The notes beneath the pieces are model-generated. The model made no database searches and was not told the DNA's origin. It saw only the letters and a program-made list of their open reading frames with translations. The translations under genes were made by a program, and so were the position numbers. Below, piece by piece: positions 1 through 7,426 of a stretch of 50,986 bases of DNA; positions within the stretch are counted from its first letter, which is position 1, and the number at the start of each line of letters is the position of its first letter. The stretch comes from Desulfobulbus sp. (GTDB taxonomy: Bacteria > Desulfobacterota > Desulfobulbia > Desulfobulbales > Desulfobulbaceae), in NCBI GenBank assembly GCA_028684915.1, contig JAQUEZ010000025.1, positions 1-50,986 on the forward strand. Reading direction: 5' to 3'.

Positions 1-124
1 AACCCGCACGTCCGGTTCGACGAGGGGGCGCTGATGCCACCAGGAAATCTTCTGATATGGAATAGCCGCGTGCGGCAAAACATAATCGTTGGCTCTTGGT
101 GCTCTCATCAGCGCTCTACTCTAC
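1..124 (+). mobile_element. 3' end of a group II intron (domains V-VI)
   Basis: The window opens inside what looks like the 3' strand of a domain V hairpin (CCGCACGTCCGGTTC at 4-18, the usual bacterial group II signature). A domain VI-like stem follows: GCGCTGATG at 28-36 pairs perfectly with CATCAGCGC at 106-114, and CACC at 38-41 pairs with GGTG at 98-101. Just after the stem comes CTCTACTCTAC, typical of the 3' terminus of bacterial group II introns. The reverse transcriptase/maturase and the rest of the ribozyme would lie outside the window. The splice junction is placed near 124 by analogy only. The distal part of domain VI (42-97) is longer than usual and holds its own small hairpin at 65-76. 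Confidence 0.6.
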
Positions 125-298
125 ACAAAGGAAGAACTCGAGGCGTTTGAGGAGAAATGGCATCAGCTTAAGGGTAAGGCATCGCGAATAGCAGATGATG
201 CCATCGATACCACCGAGGAGTGTATCGACAAGGCAAAGATAATCGGGGAAGAGTTGAAGGAGACCTGCAAGCGCATTGCCGAAAGGCTCTCCGAATAA
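125..298 (+). CDS. C-terminal part of an unrecognised helical protein
   Basis: An open frame runs from the presumed intron junction to a TAA at 296-298 (about 57 residues). The frame can be extended back to a TTG at 89, but that part lies inside the intron domain VI stem, so it is probably not the true N-terminus. The peptide is charged, rich in Glu and Lys, and predicted to be almost wholly helical (for example TKEELEAFEEKWHQL), with no motif I recognise. It is either the 3' exon of a gene interrupted by the intron or a chance frame. Deciding needs the sequence left of the window. Confidence 0.35.
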   Translation, partial: TKEELEAFEEKWHQLKGKASRIADDAIDTTEECIDKAKIIGEELKETCKRIAERLSE

Positions 299-626
299 CA
301 GGGAGGCATTGAACGCTGGTCCCGCTGAAACGGCGTCGGCGGCTACCTGGAGAAAAATCGGAAAGCCGTCCGGCTCACTTGCGCACGAGCAATGCCGTCG
401 CAGGTCCACCGCCGATCCACCAAGCCCACGAAGTCAACCTGAGCTGAGCTTTGGACCGCCTCAGGCCGATGCATTGAGTGGGATACATCATTCCTCGTCA
501 ATGAAATTGAGATGGAAGGGGCGGCAGATGAAGACTGCTGGAGAAGATGGGGTAGGAGGCTTGCGCCTGTGATCCCGGTGATGGCAAGGCCTCTCGCGTG
601 CGGACCGGAGGGCGACCGGAGAAAAC
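299..626. other. Gene-free stretch
   Basis: No convincing gene. The overlapping open frames here lack ribosome binding sites and recognisable motifs. The stretch lies between the presumed intron exon and the terminator of the displaced tRNA end. Confidence 0.5.
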
Positions 627-660
627 AAAAAAGGGTTTAGAGGAAAACCTCTAAACCCTT
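627..660 (-). terminator. Original tRNA-Arg terminator, now displaced
   Basis: A perfect 13-bp stem (631-643 with 648-660, loop AAAA) reads on the minus strand as a hairpin followed by a T-run. It sits just beyond the duplicated tRNA 3' end, so before the element integrated it would have terminated the tRNA transcript. The first bases of the stem (AAGGGTTTA) match the terminator carried by the element at 9221-9262. Confidence 0.75.
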
Positions 661-668
661 GAATGTTT

Positions 669-716
669 TGGTGCGCCTGGAGAGATTCGAACTCCCGACC
701 TACGGATTCGTAGTCC
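669..716 (-). repeat. Left attachment site (48-bp tRNA-Arg 3' half)
   Basis: These 48 bases are identical to 9268-9315, the 3' half of the intact tRNA-Arg from the CCA to the 5' strand of the anticodon stem. Beyond base 716 the sequence no longer matches the tRNA. This is the remnant pushed away by integration and marks the distal end of the element. Confidence 0.9.
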
Positions 717-797
717 TGACTAATCATCAACCATCTTGACTGATTATTCAGTATATCCAGCACTTTAGAGTCTATCCTGATTTCTCATTTGGTGCGA

Positions 798-815
798 TGA
801 AACTATAATGAAACT
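798..815 (+). promoter_or_regulatory. Left arm-type integrase site (paired TGAAACT)
   Basis: TGAAACT occurs twice, 11 bases apart (798-804 and 809-815, spacer ATAA). The same pair with the same spacing occurs at 9138-9155 at the other end (spacer TCAA). Short direct repeats near both ends of an element with a two-domain-binding tyrosine integrase are typical of arm sites. The assignment is by position and repetition only. Confidence 0.55.
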
Positions 816-1095
816 TTGGTCCAAATCCAAGTCATTATCATCAGCACCCGATATGCACAATTTACCCCACCCTGCACGGTGTTGGCAAGTGGGTAAATCT
901 GGAAATATTCAGGATATTGAATTGTCCAAATAGGGTGCTGTCCCTACTCCCCTTGAAAAACGCTCTATTTGCCCCTGTGTTGAAATAATTTAGCTGCACA
1001 TCTATTCGTATGGATTGCCCAATAAAACTACTTGAGCGCTCATTTTAAAGCGTTTAACAGTTTGTAATCACATTGGTAATATCATTGCAATTTAC

Positions 1096-1141
1096 AGTGA
1101 AGTGTTTTTAACACGAATGAATATATTCGTAACACTTCACT
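1096..1141. repeat. Long imperfect palindrome
   Basis: AGTGAAGTGTT (1096-1106) pairs perfectly with AACACTTCACT (1131-1141); inside lies a second small inverted repeat, CGAAT / ATTCG. No T-run follows, so it is not a simple terminator. It could be an operator, an origin hairpin or a packaging site. Confidence 0.6.
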
Positions 1142-1544
1142 TTAATTCCACGCTATTACTTGGATTGAGGAAATCGCTATAGGAAGGGTAAATGTGGTGA
1201 GAAAAAGGTCGATAGGGGGCTGAGATAAACGGGTGGGGTGCTTCCGCTTTGCCTCACTTTTGTCTAATATTTCAAGTTGAAAAATTTTGGGAAATGTTAT
1301 CAATGATAATAATTGAAAAATATAGATGAATTTAAATTGGAATAGTTACAATATGGAAGCAATTATCGTTTTCTGCGCAAAAATAGGGGAACCCTTTTTT
1401 TGACTGACTTTATAAATTTTATTGATGGTGGAAAATGATTTGGAATACTTTGGCTGATGCTTTAGCGAGTATTTTTTAAGAGGTTAAGATAGAGTCATTT
1501 CAAATGACGGTATATCGATATATAGCCAATCAGACCAATTTTCT

Positions 1545-2516
1545 TTATAGCGTAGTTTTAGTTTTGTATTTTTGTTCAAATTCATTATTTTCTCTGTTTA
1601 ATCCGTAAGATGTATATATAGAGACATAGCGTTTACTATTGGTAGCTTTTGCAAAAAAGCATAATATGTCACCAATTTTCCAACTTGCTTCAAAAGAAGA
1701 AAATTTAGCACCAAATCCATTTACCAATTTAACATCTCTATAGGAATTTGGTTTCCCCCACTTTTTTATTAAAGCAGATAGAGCATCTTGCTCATATTTG
1801 CGACCATCCAAATAAAATCTAAACCCTTCAACATTCCCATCATATATACGTACATACAAGCTATCTACAAAAATTGGACAACGATAAAGTTCAACTTTTA
1901 TGTAACCATTAACTAAGTCAGTTCTAGTTACTGGGTCGGGACGATAACAAGTAGTGGTTGGAATTTCTCCATAAGGGCATTGTGGAATCTGATTAATAAA
2001 TGACTCACCTATATCGATTCCAAAAACTGTCTTATCGTAGTTCAAATCAACGCTATGATCATTTTGATTATTTGCATTTATTTCATACTCTTTTTCAGTT
2101 TTGTTATTTTGAGCAATACCAGATGAGCTATTAAAAATACTAACAATTGATGGAATTGAAAACAAAATAACTATTATCAATAAACCAACTGAAGAAAAAA
2201 TTAAAATATTTTTTGATTTTTTATTTTTACTCTGTGATTCACCAACATCATTACTATGCTTGCTTTCATATATCTCTTTTTTATTATATTTTCCAAATAC
2301 AATGCCGCATTCCGTGCATTCTTTATTATTAGAACTAATTCCTCCACACTTTGGGCAAGTAATAGTTTTAGAATCGTCAATCTCTATATTCGATGATTTT
2401 CTTTTTATAGTTATGACTTCACCACATACCTTACAAGATGTACGCACATCATGATTTGGTATCTTTTCGTCTGGAATATTATATATTTTTTCACACTTTG
2501 GGCATTTTATTTTCAT
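1545..2516 (-). CDS. Zinc-ribbon membrane protein of unknown function
   Basis: A 323-residue protein. The N-terminus has the MJ0042-type zinc ribbon (CPKC at 5-8, then IPDEKIP, then C28/C31), followed by a second ribbon (C54/C57, C67/C70). A single hydrophobic segment at about 103-126 should span the inner membrane, leaving the ribbons in the cytoplasm and a C-terminal domain of ~190 residues outside. That domain begins with a FGIDIGES motif and has several Cys (for example QCPYGE, YRCPIF). I recognise the ribbon but not the C-terminal domain. The gene stands alone, reading outward to the left end of the element, with long non-coding sequence on both sides, and is the clearest cargo-gene candidate. 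A role in host interaction or defence is possible but not shown. Confidence 0.75.
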   Translation of the reverse strand: MKIKCPKCEKIYNIPDEKIPNHDVRTSCKVCGEVITIKRKSSNIEIDDSKTITCPKCGGISSNNKECTECGIVFGKYNKKEIYESKHSNDVGESQSKNKKSKNILIFSSVGLLIIVILFSIPSIVSIFNSSSGIAQNNKTEKEYEINANNQNDHSVDLNYDKTVFGIDIGESFINQIPQCPYGEIPTTTCYRPDPVTRTDLVNGYIKVELYRCPIFVDSLYVRIYDGNVEGFRFYLDGRKYEQDALSALIKKWGKPNSYRDVKLVNGFGAKFSSFEASWKIGDILCFFAKATNSKRYVSIYTSYGLNRENNEFEQKYKTKTTL

Positions 2517-2826
2517 AGCAATCTGTATTGATTACGAAAAATTAACAGTTATAAAAAATCTGTGAACAGAAAAATTTTTTTAAATAACCGATAAAAGGCA
2601 AAAAAATACAACTGGAATATATACAACTATATGGAATTTCTAACTTTTATTTACCAATATTAACACCTATCATACCGTCAAGGGCATGTCAATGCACAAA
2701 GAGAGTGGATGGGGCAATTTGTCACATCTGGCTATTCATCCAATAGTGACCAAAATTCAATTGATCACAAGGTCATACAGGGCTAGCGTACCTCAATAGA
2801 CAGTCAACCCTGATTCGCAGTAAAAA
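2517..2826. other. AT-rich intergenic region
   Basis: No gene seen. It separates the minus-strand zinc-ribbon gene from plus-strand antirepressor remnants and presumably holds the zinc-ribbon gene promoter; no convincing -10/-35 pair could be singled out in such AT-rich sequence. Confidence 0.4.
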
Positions 2827-2901
2827 GATGAAGTGGCAATGCTTGGATATGCAAATACACAAAATACAGTAACAGTCACTACAACTTGGTGCAATATGTA
2901 G
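2827..2901 (+). pseudogene. Remnant of a BRO-N antirepressor domain
   Basis: The frame reads DEVAMLGYANTQNTV and then decays to a TAG at 2899-2901. This matches the helix of the BRO-N domain (usual form: KD-A--LGY-NT--AIR) and parallels KDAAIMLGYKDTTQAIR of the next gene. It stops exactly where the first palindrome begins, which suggests a duplicated domain broken by palindrome insertion. Only about 25 residues are visible. Confidence 0.5.
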
Positions 2902-2928
2902 TGGGGTAACGAAACGTTACCCCCTACA
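2897..2928. repeat. TGTAG...CTACA palindrome, copy 1
   Basis: Stem GGGGTAACG (2903-2911) with CGTTACCCC (2915-2923), loop AAA, extended by TGTAG (2897-2901) with CTACA (2924-2928) and one bulged T. The outer bases resemble copy 2 at 3152-3183, though the inner stem differs. This outline (TGTAGGGG...CCCCTACA) is a known kind of dispersed small palindrome in bacterial genomes. Confidence 0.7.
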
Positions 2929-3047
2929 ATGTAGTACAAAAACTCAAAAATACCGAAACGCTATTTCTGGATATCCCATCAAGAAAAAATCCACTACCTG
3001 GAACAGTTATTCCGTTTGACTTTGGAGGAAAAACTCTTCGCTCACTC

Positions 3048-3437
3048 ATGGCAAATAACGAAGTTTACTTTGTAGCAAAAGACGCAGCAATTATGCTCGG
3101 ATATAAAGACACTACACAAGCTATACGCAAAAATTGTAAGAAGGCACAACCTGTAGGGGGGCGTCTAGTAGACGCCCCCCACAAAGTGGTACTTGATCCG
3201 CAAACAAATATCATTCCTGAATCAGACTTGTGGCGATTGATCATAAAATCAAATCTACCAGAAGCTCAGAAGATTGAAGAGTGGGTTATGGAAGAGGTAT
3301 TGCCTGGGATTCGTAAGAATGGAGGATACATTTCTCCGAATGCTAATGCAGATCAGATTAAAACTCTTTCATGCCCTTGCACGGTCTGTTTTTATCGTCA
3401 CACTGATCTATTGCATTTTTTATTACTTGATTTCTGA
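3048..3437 (+). CDS. Truncated BRO-N antirepressor-like protein with an in-frame palindrome
   Basis: A 129-residue product with the BRO-N fold: NNEVYFVAKDAAIMLGY at the N-terminus, then TTQAIRKNC, NIIPESDLWRLIIKS and AQKIEEWVMEEVLPGIRKNGG, all family signatures. BRO-N proteins are DNA-binding antirepressors of phages and related elements, usually with a second C-terminal domain; here the similarity ends after about 110 residues and an unrelated tail follows, so the gene is probably broken. The domain seems to start before this ATG: the frame stays open back to 2910 and reads TVIPFDFGGKTLRSL just upstream. A 30-bp palindrome (3152-3183) lies in frame and adds about 10 residues between QAIRKNC and the DPQTNIIPES segment. 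Confidence 0.6.
   Translation: MANNEVYFVAKDAAIMLGYKDTTQAIRKNCKKAQPVGGRLVDAPHKVVLDPQTNIIPESDLWRLIIKSNLPEAQKIEEWVMEEVLPGIRKNGGYISPNANADQIKTLSCPCTVCFYRHTDLLHFLLLDF
3152..3183. repeat. TGTAG-type palindrome, copy 2, inside a coding frame
   Basis: A perfect 11-bp stem (3156-3166 with 3170-3180, loop AGT) extended by TGT / ACA. It lies within the BRO-N coding frame, keeps it open, and falls where family members normally run on without an insert. Confidence 0.75.
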
Positions 3438-3491
3438 TGAACAATATCATATATTATATTTATCTTTACTGTTCATATATAGTTCTTGAAT

Positions 3492-3530
3492 ATCCCCTGT
3501 CAAACAATGCAACTCTGACAGGGGATTTTG
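3492..3530 (+). terminator. Terminator between convergent genes
   Basis: A perfect 11-bp stem (3492-3502 with 3516-3526) followed by TTTTGTTTT on the plus strand. It closes the antirepressor region and lies 8 bases beyond the stop of the minus-strand GIY-YIG-like gene, so it may act in both directions. Confidence 0.75.
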
Positions 3531-3533
3531 TTT

Positions 3534-4466
3534 TCAATTTATTTGGTCAAGTTCAACTAAACGAATCCAGTCATTCAAATATCTCATTTTTTCAAATTGG
3601 CGAAAATTTGAAATAATTGTATCGTTTTTATCTAAATCAATATATTTTTTAAAACTACCAAATTTTACCCATGTATACTTGTCTAATTCAAATTTATCCT
3701 TCTCTATTGAATAGGCAATGACATATGGATGAAAAATATTTTCAATTTCAATATTAGCATCTGAAAAATACAAATTTATAAATTCATTAAGTTTTTTATC
3801 GACTTCTAAATTATGTAATTCTGTTTTAATTTTCAATTTCTTTAAATGATCAAAATCAATATATTTGCAACATTCACTTAATCCGCTAAAATCTGTATAT
3901 TTTTGTTTTAAACATTGGTTGAAAACTGAATTGCTATGAATAGCATTTTCTAGCATTTTGCAGTTGAATAGACTAGATTTTACTATAAATATCGGTTCTA
4001 TTGAAATAGTTCCATTTCCTTTATTGTTAAAGTTCCTCTCAGTCCATCCAATACGCTCTTTGATAAGTCCAATATCTGACTTGTCTTTAGCATGTCTTGT
4101 AGCGGTAATTCCAATCTTGTAAAAAATATCTCCTTTATCTGTGATAATTTTACAACAGTATAGAGCACATGGTGTATTTCTTGCCTCATCTTCATAAATA
4201 ACTATATTTCTAATATTAAAGTATTTTTCATCAGACCTATCACCATCATGTTTTTTATTTGGAATCAAAAAGCATCTTTTTGATGTTTTATACTTTTTAG
4301 ATGATTCGATTTTAGTTTTAAAATCATTTTTACTTAATTTTATTAACTTTTTACCAATTACACTGTTTGCATATCTACCATTATTCAATGAATTATTTAT
4401 CAATAACTGCATATACAGATCATTTTCTGAATCAATAGACGTGTCGTAATTACCTGTATCACTCAT
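3534..4466 (-). CDS. GIY-YIG / T5orf172-like protein
   Basis: A 310-residue protein. The central part resembles the GIY-YIG-like group found in phages: ALYCCKIITDKGDIFYKIG (a strand pair ending in FYKIGIT), a later KERIGW, then MLENAIH and FSGLSEC, where the family has a conserved Glu and an F-G--ECF motif. If the match holds, the protein may be a nuclease or nuclease-derived DNA-binding factor. Residues 1-80 and the last 100 are not recognised. The coding sequence is extremely AT-rich. It overlaps the 3' end of the RepA-like gene by 8 bases and is probably translated from the same transcript. Confidence 0.55.
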   Translation of the reverse strand: MSDTGNYDTSIDSENDLYMQLLINNSLNNGRYANSVIGKKLIKLSKNDFKTKIESSKKYKTSKRCFLIPNKKHDGDRSDEKYFNIRNIVIYEDEARNTPCALYCCKIITDKGDIFYKIGITATRHAKDKSDIGLIKERIGWTERNFNNKGNGTISIEPIFIVKSSLFNCKMLENAIHSNSVFNQCLKQKYTDFSGLSECCKYIDFDHLKKLKIKTELHNLEVDKKLNEFINLYFSDANIEIENIFHPYVIAYSIEKDKFELDKYTWVKFGSFKKYIDLDKNDTIISNFRQFEKMRYLNDWIRLVELDQIN

Positions 4467-5982
4467 TAGGCTTCACCTTAAAAATTTCAAAATCATCAAT
4501 TCTAGTGAAGTAATAAATTTTCCTGCCAATTTTTTCCATGCATATGTACCCTTCCTTAACTGCCTTGCTCATGCTGTCCTTGGCACTCCTATCCTTGATA
4601 TCAAAATTCTCCATAATGAGCTTTGTAAATTCCTCTGACCCCAACACCTTGCCATCAAGGATGTCTCTGATTTTCTGAAATTTTTCGTTTTTCTTAGCTT
4701 CTGGTGTTTTCCCTTCATCGCCTAGCGCTTGCCCAACGGTTTTGAAAATCATGTTGTTGCAAACGTAGGTGAGATTGAAATTTCCATACAGGTCATTTGC
4801 CTTGGGACGCTCAATCCTGTTCAGGTGTACCGTGTCACCAATGTTTAAATCGCTGAAAACCTTATCTGCTTTGTCACCGCCAACAGAACGCAGCGTATAA
4901 TGACAACGAACGCTTTCAACTATTGCCGAACTACCACGATATTTATTTTCCTTGCCATGGTGGTGAATAATGATTGGTGTCATTCTATACTTGGCGCACA
5001 ATGAGAACAGCTTGCCTGTTACTGCACGCATGGACGTTGAGTCATTTTCTGAGCAACCAGCAAATATTGACAACGAATCCAGGACTAACAAGTCTGGGAT
5101 TTCCTCACCACTTATGTACAAATTTTTCAAATTTGTGGTGATGTATTCCACCAATGAACCATCACCATCAGCGCTCAGTGATTTATTGGTGACTTTGAAT
5201 GAATTACCAAGGAAAAATAGGGAGTTGATTCCGCTCCTTAAACTTGAATCCTTGCACATCAACCTCAGTCGTTCGGTTATCGTGTGTTCAGAGTCCTCTT
5301 GCTGCACGATTAATGAGGTGTACCTGGATTTCCCTTTCTGGAATCCCAACCATTTGTCAGTGTCTTGTGACCCCAAAGCGAGTGCCATATTCAACACCAA
5401 TGCACTCTTTCCCGTTCCACCACTGGCGGTGATGAGTGTTGGTGCATCCTTGTTTAAAAATCCCTCAAGGATGGACTCTGACTTCCTCTCGCTTTCCAAT
5501 GACTCCAGTGAAATTCTTTGCGGAATAACGCATTCTTGCGTTATCTTATTTTCAAATTTTCTGCTAAACTCTATTTTGCGTTTTTCCTTAACCTCTTGAT
5601 TTTCGTCAGCAAACACTCTATTTCGTGCGTAGGCATCAAAATCATCTAAGGTGAAGCAGGACTCGTATTTCTCATTAATCCCCCTCAGAAACGATTCTAC
5701 AGCTTCCTTGGATGAATCCTGTGGGTCAATGTCCAGCAAGACCGACTTCGCCAAATTCCTCAACATTCTGTTGATTTTGGAATCCTTGGAAAATTGCTCG
5801 TAAATTATTCCGTATGATTCCGTTGGAATATCGTGACCAAGTGAATTGAGTCTCTTGGTGACACTTTCCCTTTCTTTTAATAGAAACGATGTCCATATCT
5901 CTCTGATATCACTTTTTAAAAGGTTATTTTTTACTGCTGCGAGCTGGTTATTCTCCCTGGATTTGTCAAATTGAATTTCCAA
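4459..5982 (-). CDS. RepA-like AAA ATPase / replicative helicase
   Basis: A 507-residue protein of the RepA / AAA_25 hexameric-helicase type. Walker A is ASGGTGKSALV (about 187-196), Walker B is LLVLDSL (about 298-304), and the H-loop region reads IIIHHHGK (about 337-344) followed by YRGSSAI, the usual order in RSF1010 RepA and satellite primase-helicases. Residues 1-165 are an unrecognised leader region; the last ~90 residues look like a winged-helix tail. The start is a TTG: an in-frame stop lies two codons upstream and the next ATG is 70 codons in. It lies beside an iteron-like cluster at 6262-6562, which fits a role in replicating the excised element. Confidence 0.75.
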   Translation of the reverse strand: MEIQFDKSRENNQLAAVKNNLLKSDIREIWTSFLLKERESVTKRLNSLGHDIPTESYGIIYEQFSKDSKINRMLRNLAKSVLLDIDPQDSSKEAVESFLRGINEKYESCFTLDDFDAYARNRVFADENQEVKEKRKIEFSRKFENKITQECVIPQRISLESLESERKSESILEGFLNKDAPTLITASGGTGKSALVLNMALALGSQDTDKWLGFQKGKSRYTSLIVQQEDSEHTITERLRLMCKDSSLRSGINSLFFLGNSFKVTNKSLSADGDGSLVEYITTNLKNLYISGEEIPDLLVLDSLSIFAGCSENDSTSMRAVTGKLFSLCAKYRMTPIIIHHHGKENKYRGSSAIVESVRCHYTLRSVGGDKADKVFSDLNIGDTVHLNRIERPKANDLYGNFNLTYVCNNMIFKTVGQALGDEGKTPEAKKNEKFQKIRDILDGKVLGSEEFTKLIMENFDIKDRSAKDSMSKAVKEGYICMEKIGRKIYYFTRIDDFEIFKVKPNE

Positions 5983-6195
5983 GCGTTAAATGATGGTCCC
6001 TTGTTCCAAGGGTCTTTCGTCCCAAATATCTTCATTACTTATGTTCATATATAGTGCTCCTGTATTACCTGAAATACCTTTAGGTAAATATTATTTATAA
6101 ATTGTATCAAAATAACTGATATCGCCTTTTTTTTTCCCTTTCTCTTCCGCCTTTTTCAACCTTCTGCAAAAAACGCTATAGAGTACACCCCTTAC

Positions 6196-6235
6196 CATGT
6201 ATAACTCACCCCACCTTTAGGTGGGTGATTACATG
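6196..6235. repeat. Long palindrome upstream of the RepA-like gene
   Basis: Core stem CCCACCT / AGGTGGG with a TT loop, extended by TCA / TGA and by CATGTA (6196-6201) / TACATG (6230-6235). It lies in the presumed origin region between the iteron-like repeats and repA and could be a hairpin origin element or an operator. Confidence 0.6.
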
Positions 6236-6261
6236 TCAGTGGGTGTCTATATAGGGGTCTT

Positions 6262-6562
6262 TGCATCTATGCATGTATTATTTATTATGTATTATCAACC
6301 ACTTAACCAATAATCTAGCAATTCCATTAAATTCAAATTCTCCACAACGCTTGCATGTAATATTTTTACGTAAAAACAGTTATTTATGATTCTGGGTCAC
6401 AAATAGATGCACCATATTTGGTCAAAATCATGCCCAATGCTGCATGTATTGAAAAATCCATCCGTGCATCTATTAATTTTGTGTAAATACAGTGTTTTAT
6501 ATACTTCATCGTTCATTTCTTGCATGCGTTGTATCTATGCATGCATTGGCAATTGCATCTAT
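6262..6562. repeat. Iteron-like cluster, candidate replication origin
   Basis: TGCATCTAT occurs exactly at 6262-6270, 6465-6473 and 6554-6562, in inverse orientation at 6403-6411, and with one mismatch at 6530-6538. A related TGCATGTA(T/A) occurs at 6270-6278, 6352-6360 and 6441-6449. The whole lies in a gene-free AT-rich region (5983-6692) directly upstream of the RepA-like gene. Repeats of this sort upstream of a rep gene are the hallmark of iteron origins. The spacing is irregular, so they could instead be regulatory binding sites. Confidence 0.5.
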
Positions 6563-6591
6563 TAAACCCTGCCTTTTCGCCACATATACAG

Positions 6592-6620
6592 TTGAGGATC
6601 ATCCTTACTTATGGTATGAT
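6592..6620 (+). promoter_or_regulatory. Sigma70-like promoter for a short transcript
   Basis: TTGAGG (6592-6597), a 17-base spacer, then TATGAT (6615-6620). It points at the short segment ending in the strong terminator at 6664-6694, with no reading frame in between. Confidence 0.5.
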
Positions 6621-6626
6621 ATATGC

Positions 6627-6694
6627 ATAGCTTCATAGGGAAGCAGGTACTGTATACCATGTTCAAGGTGCTCATTTCTGAGCACCTTGTTTTT
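6627..6694 (+). ncRNA. Candidate small RNA of ~70 nt, antisense to the rep-proximal leader
   Basis: A promoter-like pair with ideal 17-base spacing is followed ~45 bases later by a perfect terminator, giving a predicted transcript of about 65-70 nucleotides that ends at the 3' edge of the minus-strand operon. It would be complementary to any transcript running from that operon toward repA. Plasmid copy number is often set by such short antisense RNAs, so a role in controlling repA is plausible but unproven. Confidence 0.4.
6664..6694 (+). terminator. Strong intrinsic terminator
   Basis: CAAGGTGCTCA (6664-6674) pairs perfectly with TGAGCACCTTG (6679-6689), loop TTTC, followed by TTTTT. The T-run is only on the plus strand. 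Confidence 0.8.
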
Positions 6695-6872
6695 ATGCGT
6701 CTTGGTTTGCATCCTTCTTAAAATAAAATCCGTTTTCCAGGACAATTTTTCCACCCGCTTTAATCATCTCATTTAGGATTTCGATTTCCTTGGTTTTCAG
6801 TGTGGATTTTCCTATCTTTCTGCCAGCGTTGAACTGCTCCAAAATGGTGTAGGTGAATCTCATATTTTCCAT
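6693..6872 (-). CDS. Small hypothetical protein, last gene of a three-gene operon
   Basis: A 59-residue product if started at the ATG at 6872, which has GGAGG eight bases upstream; an earlier ATG at 6890 (65 residues) overlaps the preceding stop by four bases and would be translationally coupled. The sequence is basic (KIGKSTLKTKEIEIL) with a helical core followed by a strand-like GGKIVLENGFYF end, suggesting a small winged-helix-like fold. I do not recognise a family. Confidence 0.55.
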   Translation of the reverse strand: MENMRFTYTILEQFNAGRKIGKSTLKTKEIEILNEMIKAGGKIVLENGFYFKKDANQDA

Positions 6873-6886
6873 GGCATTTGCCTCCA

Positions 6887-7426
6887 TCATTGGTAGGCAC
6901 CAACCGACCTAGAGAGGCGGTGTATGTCCATTGCAGAATATTTGCCAATTTTTCTTTTCTGTATTGCCCTTGGTGTGTAATCAACTTTTTGTAGCTCTGA
7001 AAATGCTTTTCTTAATGATTTCTTTTGGTTGTCGTTAAGATTTAAGATTTGCCCGTTTTCGATTCCTTGAAGGATGTCGATTACGTGATGCTCTGACAGA
7101 GGTATCGTTTCTTCCTTGGCGGTATCAGCATCGAGGTCAACCGGTTTAAAATAACTTGGCAAATTTTCTTTCAATTTCTCAATCAGTTTCTCGCTTCTGA
7201 CGATATCCCCATTTTGATCTCTGACAATCGCTCTATTCTCACCACGGTATTCAATAACGTCAAATGATACCCTGGATAATGCGTCCTCCAGCGCATAGTC
7301 ATTGGCAATGCCAGCAATTTGTAAATCCTTTTCAAAACTGCTTCTTGCCTCTCTTTTTAAAAGTTCTACCATAACCTCTTTCGCAATTTTATTGGTTTGC
7401 TCACCATTATTCTCCATATTTTCCAT
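6887..7426 (-). CDS. Hypothetical protein of the element operon
   Basis: A 179-residue, mainly helical, acidic protein with no motif I recognise. Its ATG overlaps the stop of the upstream HTH gene by one base (TAATG), a coupling arrangement, and its own stop overlaps the long form of the next gene. A middle segment (VIEYRGENRAIVRDQNG) looks like a short beta hairpin; the C-terminus is basic. Probably a DNA-handling or regulatory partner of the HTH protein, by position only. Confidence 0.6.
   Translation of the reverse strand: MENMENNGEQTNKIAKEVMVELLKREARSSFEKDLQIAGIANDYALEDALSRVSFDVIEYRGENRAIVRDQNGDIVRSEKLIEKLKENLPSYFKPVDLDADTAKEETIPLSEHHVIDILQGIENGQILNLNDNQKKSLRKAFSELQKVDYTPRAIQKRKIGKYSAMDIHRLSRSVGAYQ

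Larger units (their letters stand above)
717..1544. other. AT-rich gene-free left arm of the element
   Basis: No gene with a credible start was found in these ~830 bases. Two structured sites stand out and are listed separately: the paired TGAAACT repeats at 798-815 and a long palindrome at 1096-1141. The rest is AT-rich sequence with short imperfect repeats that may hold recombination, replication or packaging sites. Confidence 0.6.

Noticed and set aside
669..716. Second tRNA-Arg gene
   Set aside because: Only the 3' half is present; the 5' half, D arm and acceptor 5' strand are missing, so it is an attachment remnant.
276..763. Overlapping open frames on both strands
   Set aside because: No ribosome binding sites or motifs, and they run through the terminator and attachment site.
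6262..6562. CRISPR array
   Set aside because: The repeats are 9 bases, in both orientations and irregularly spaced; no cas gene is present anywhere.
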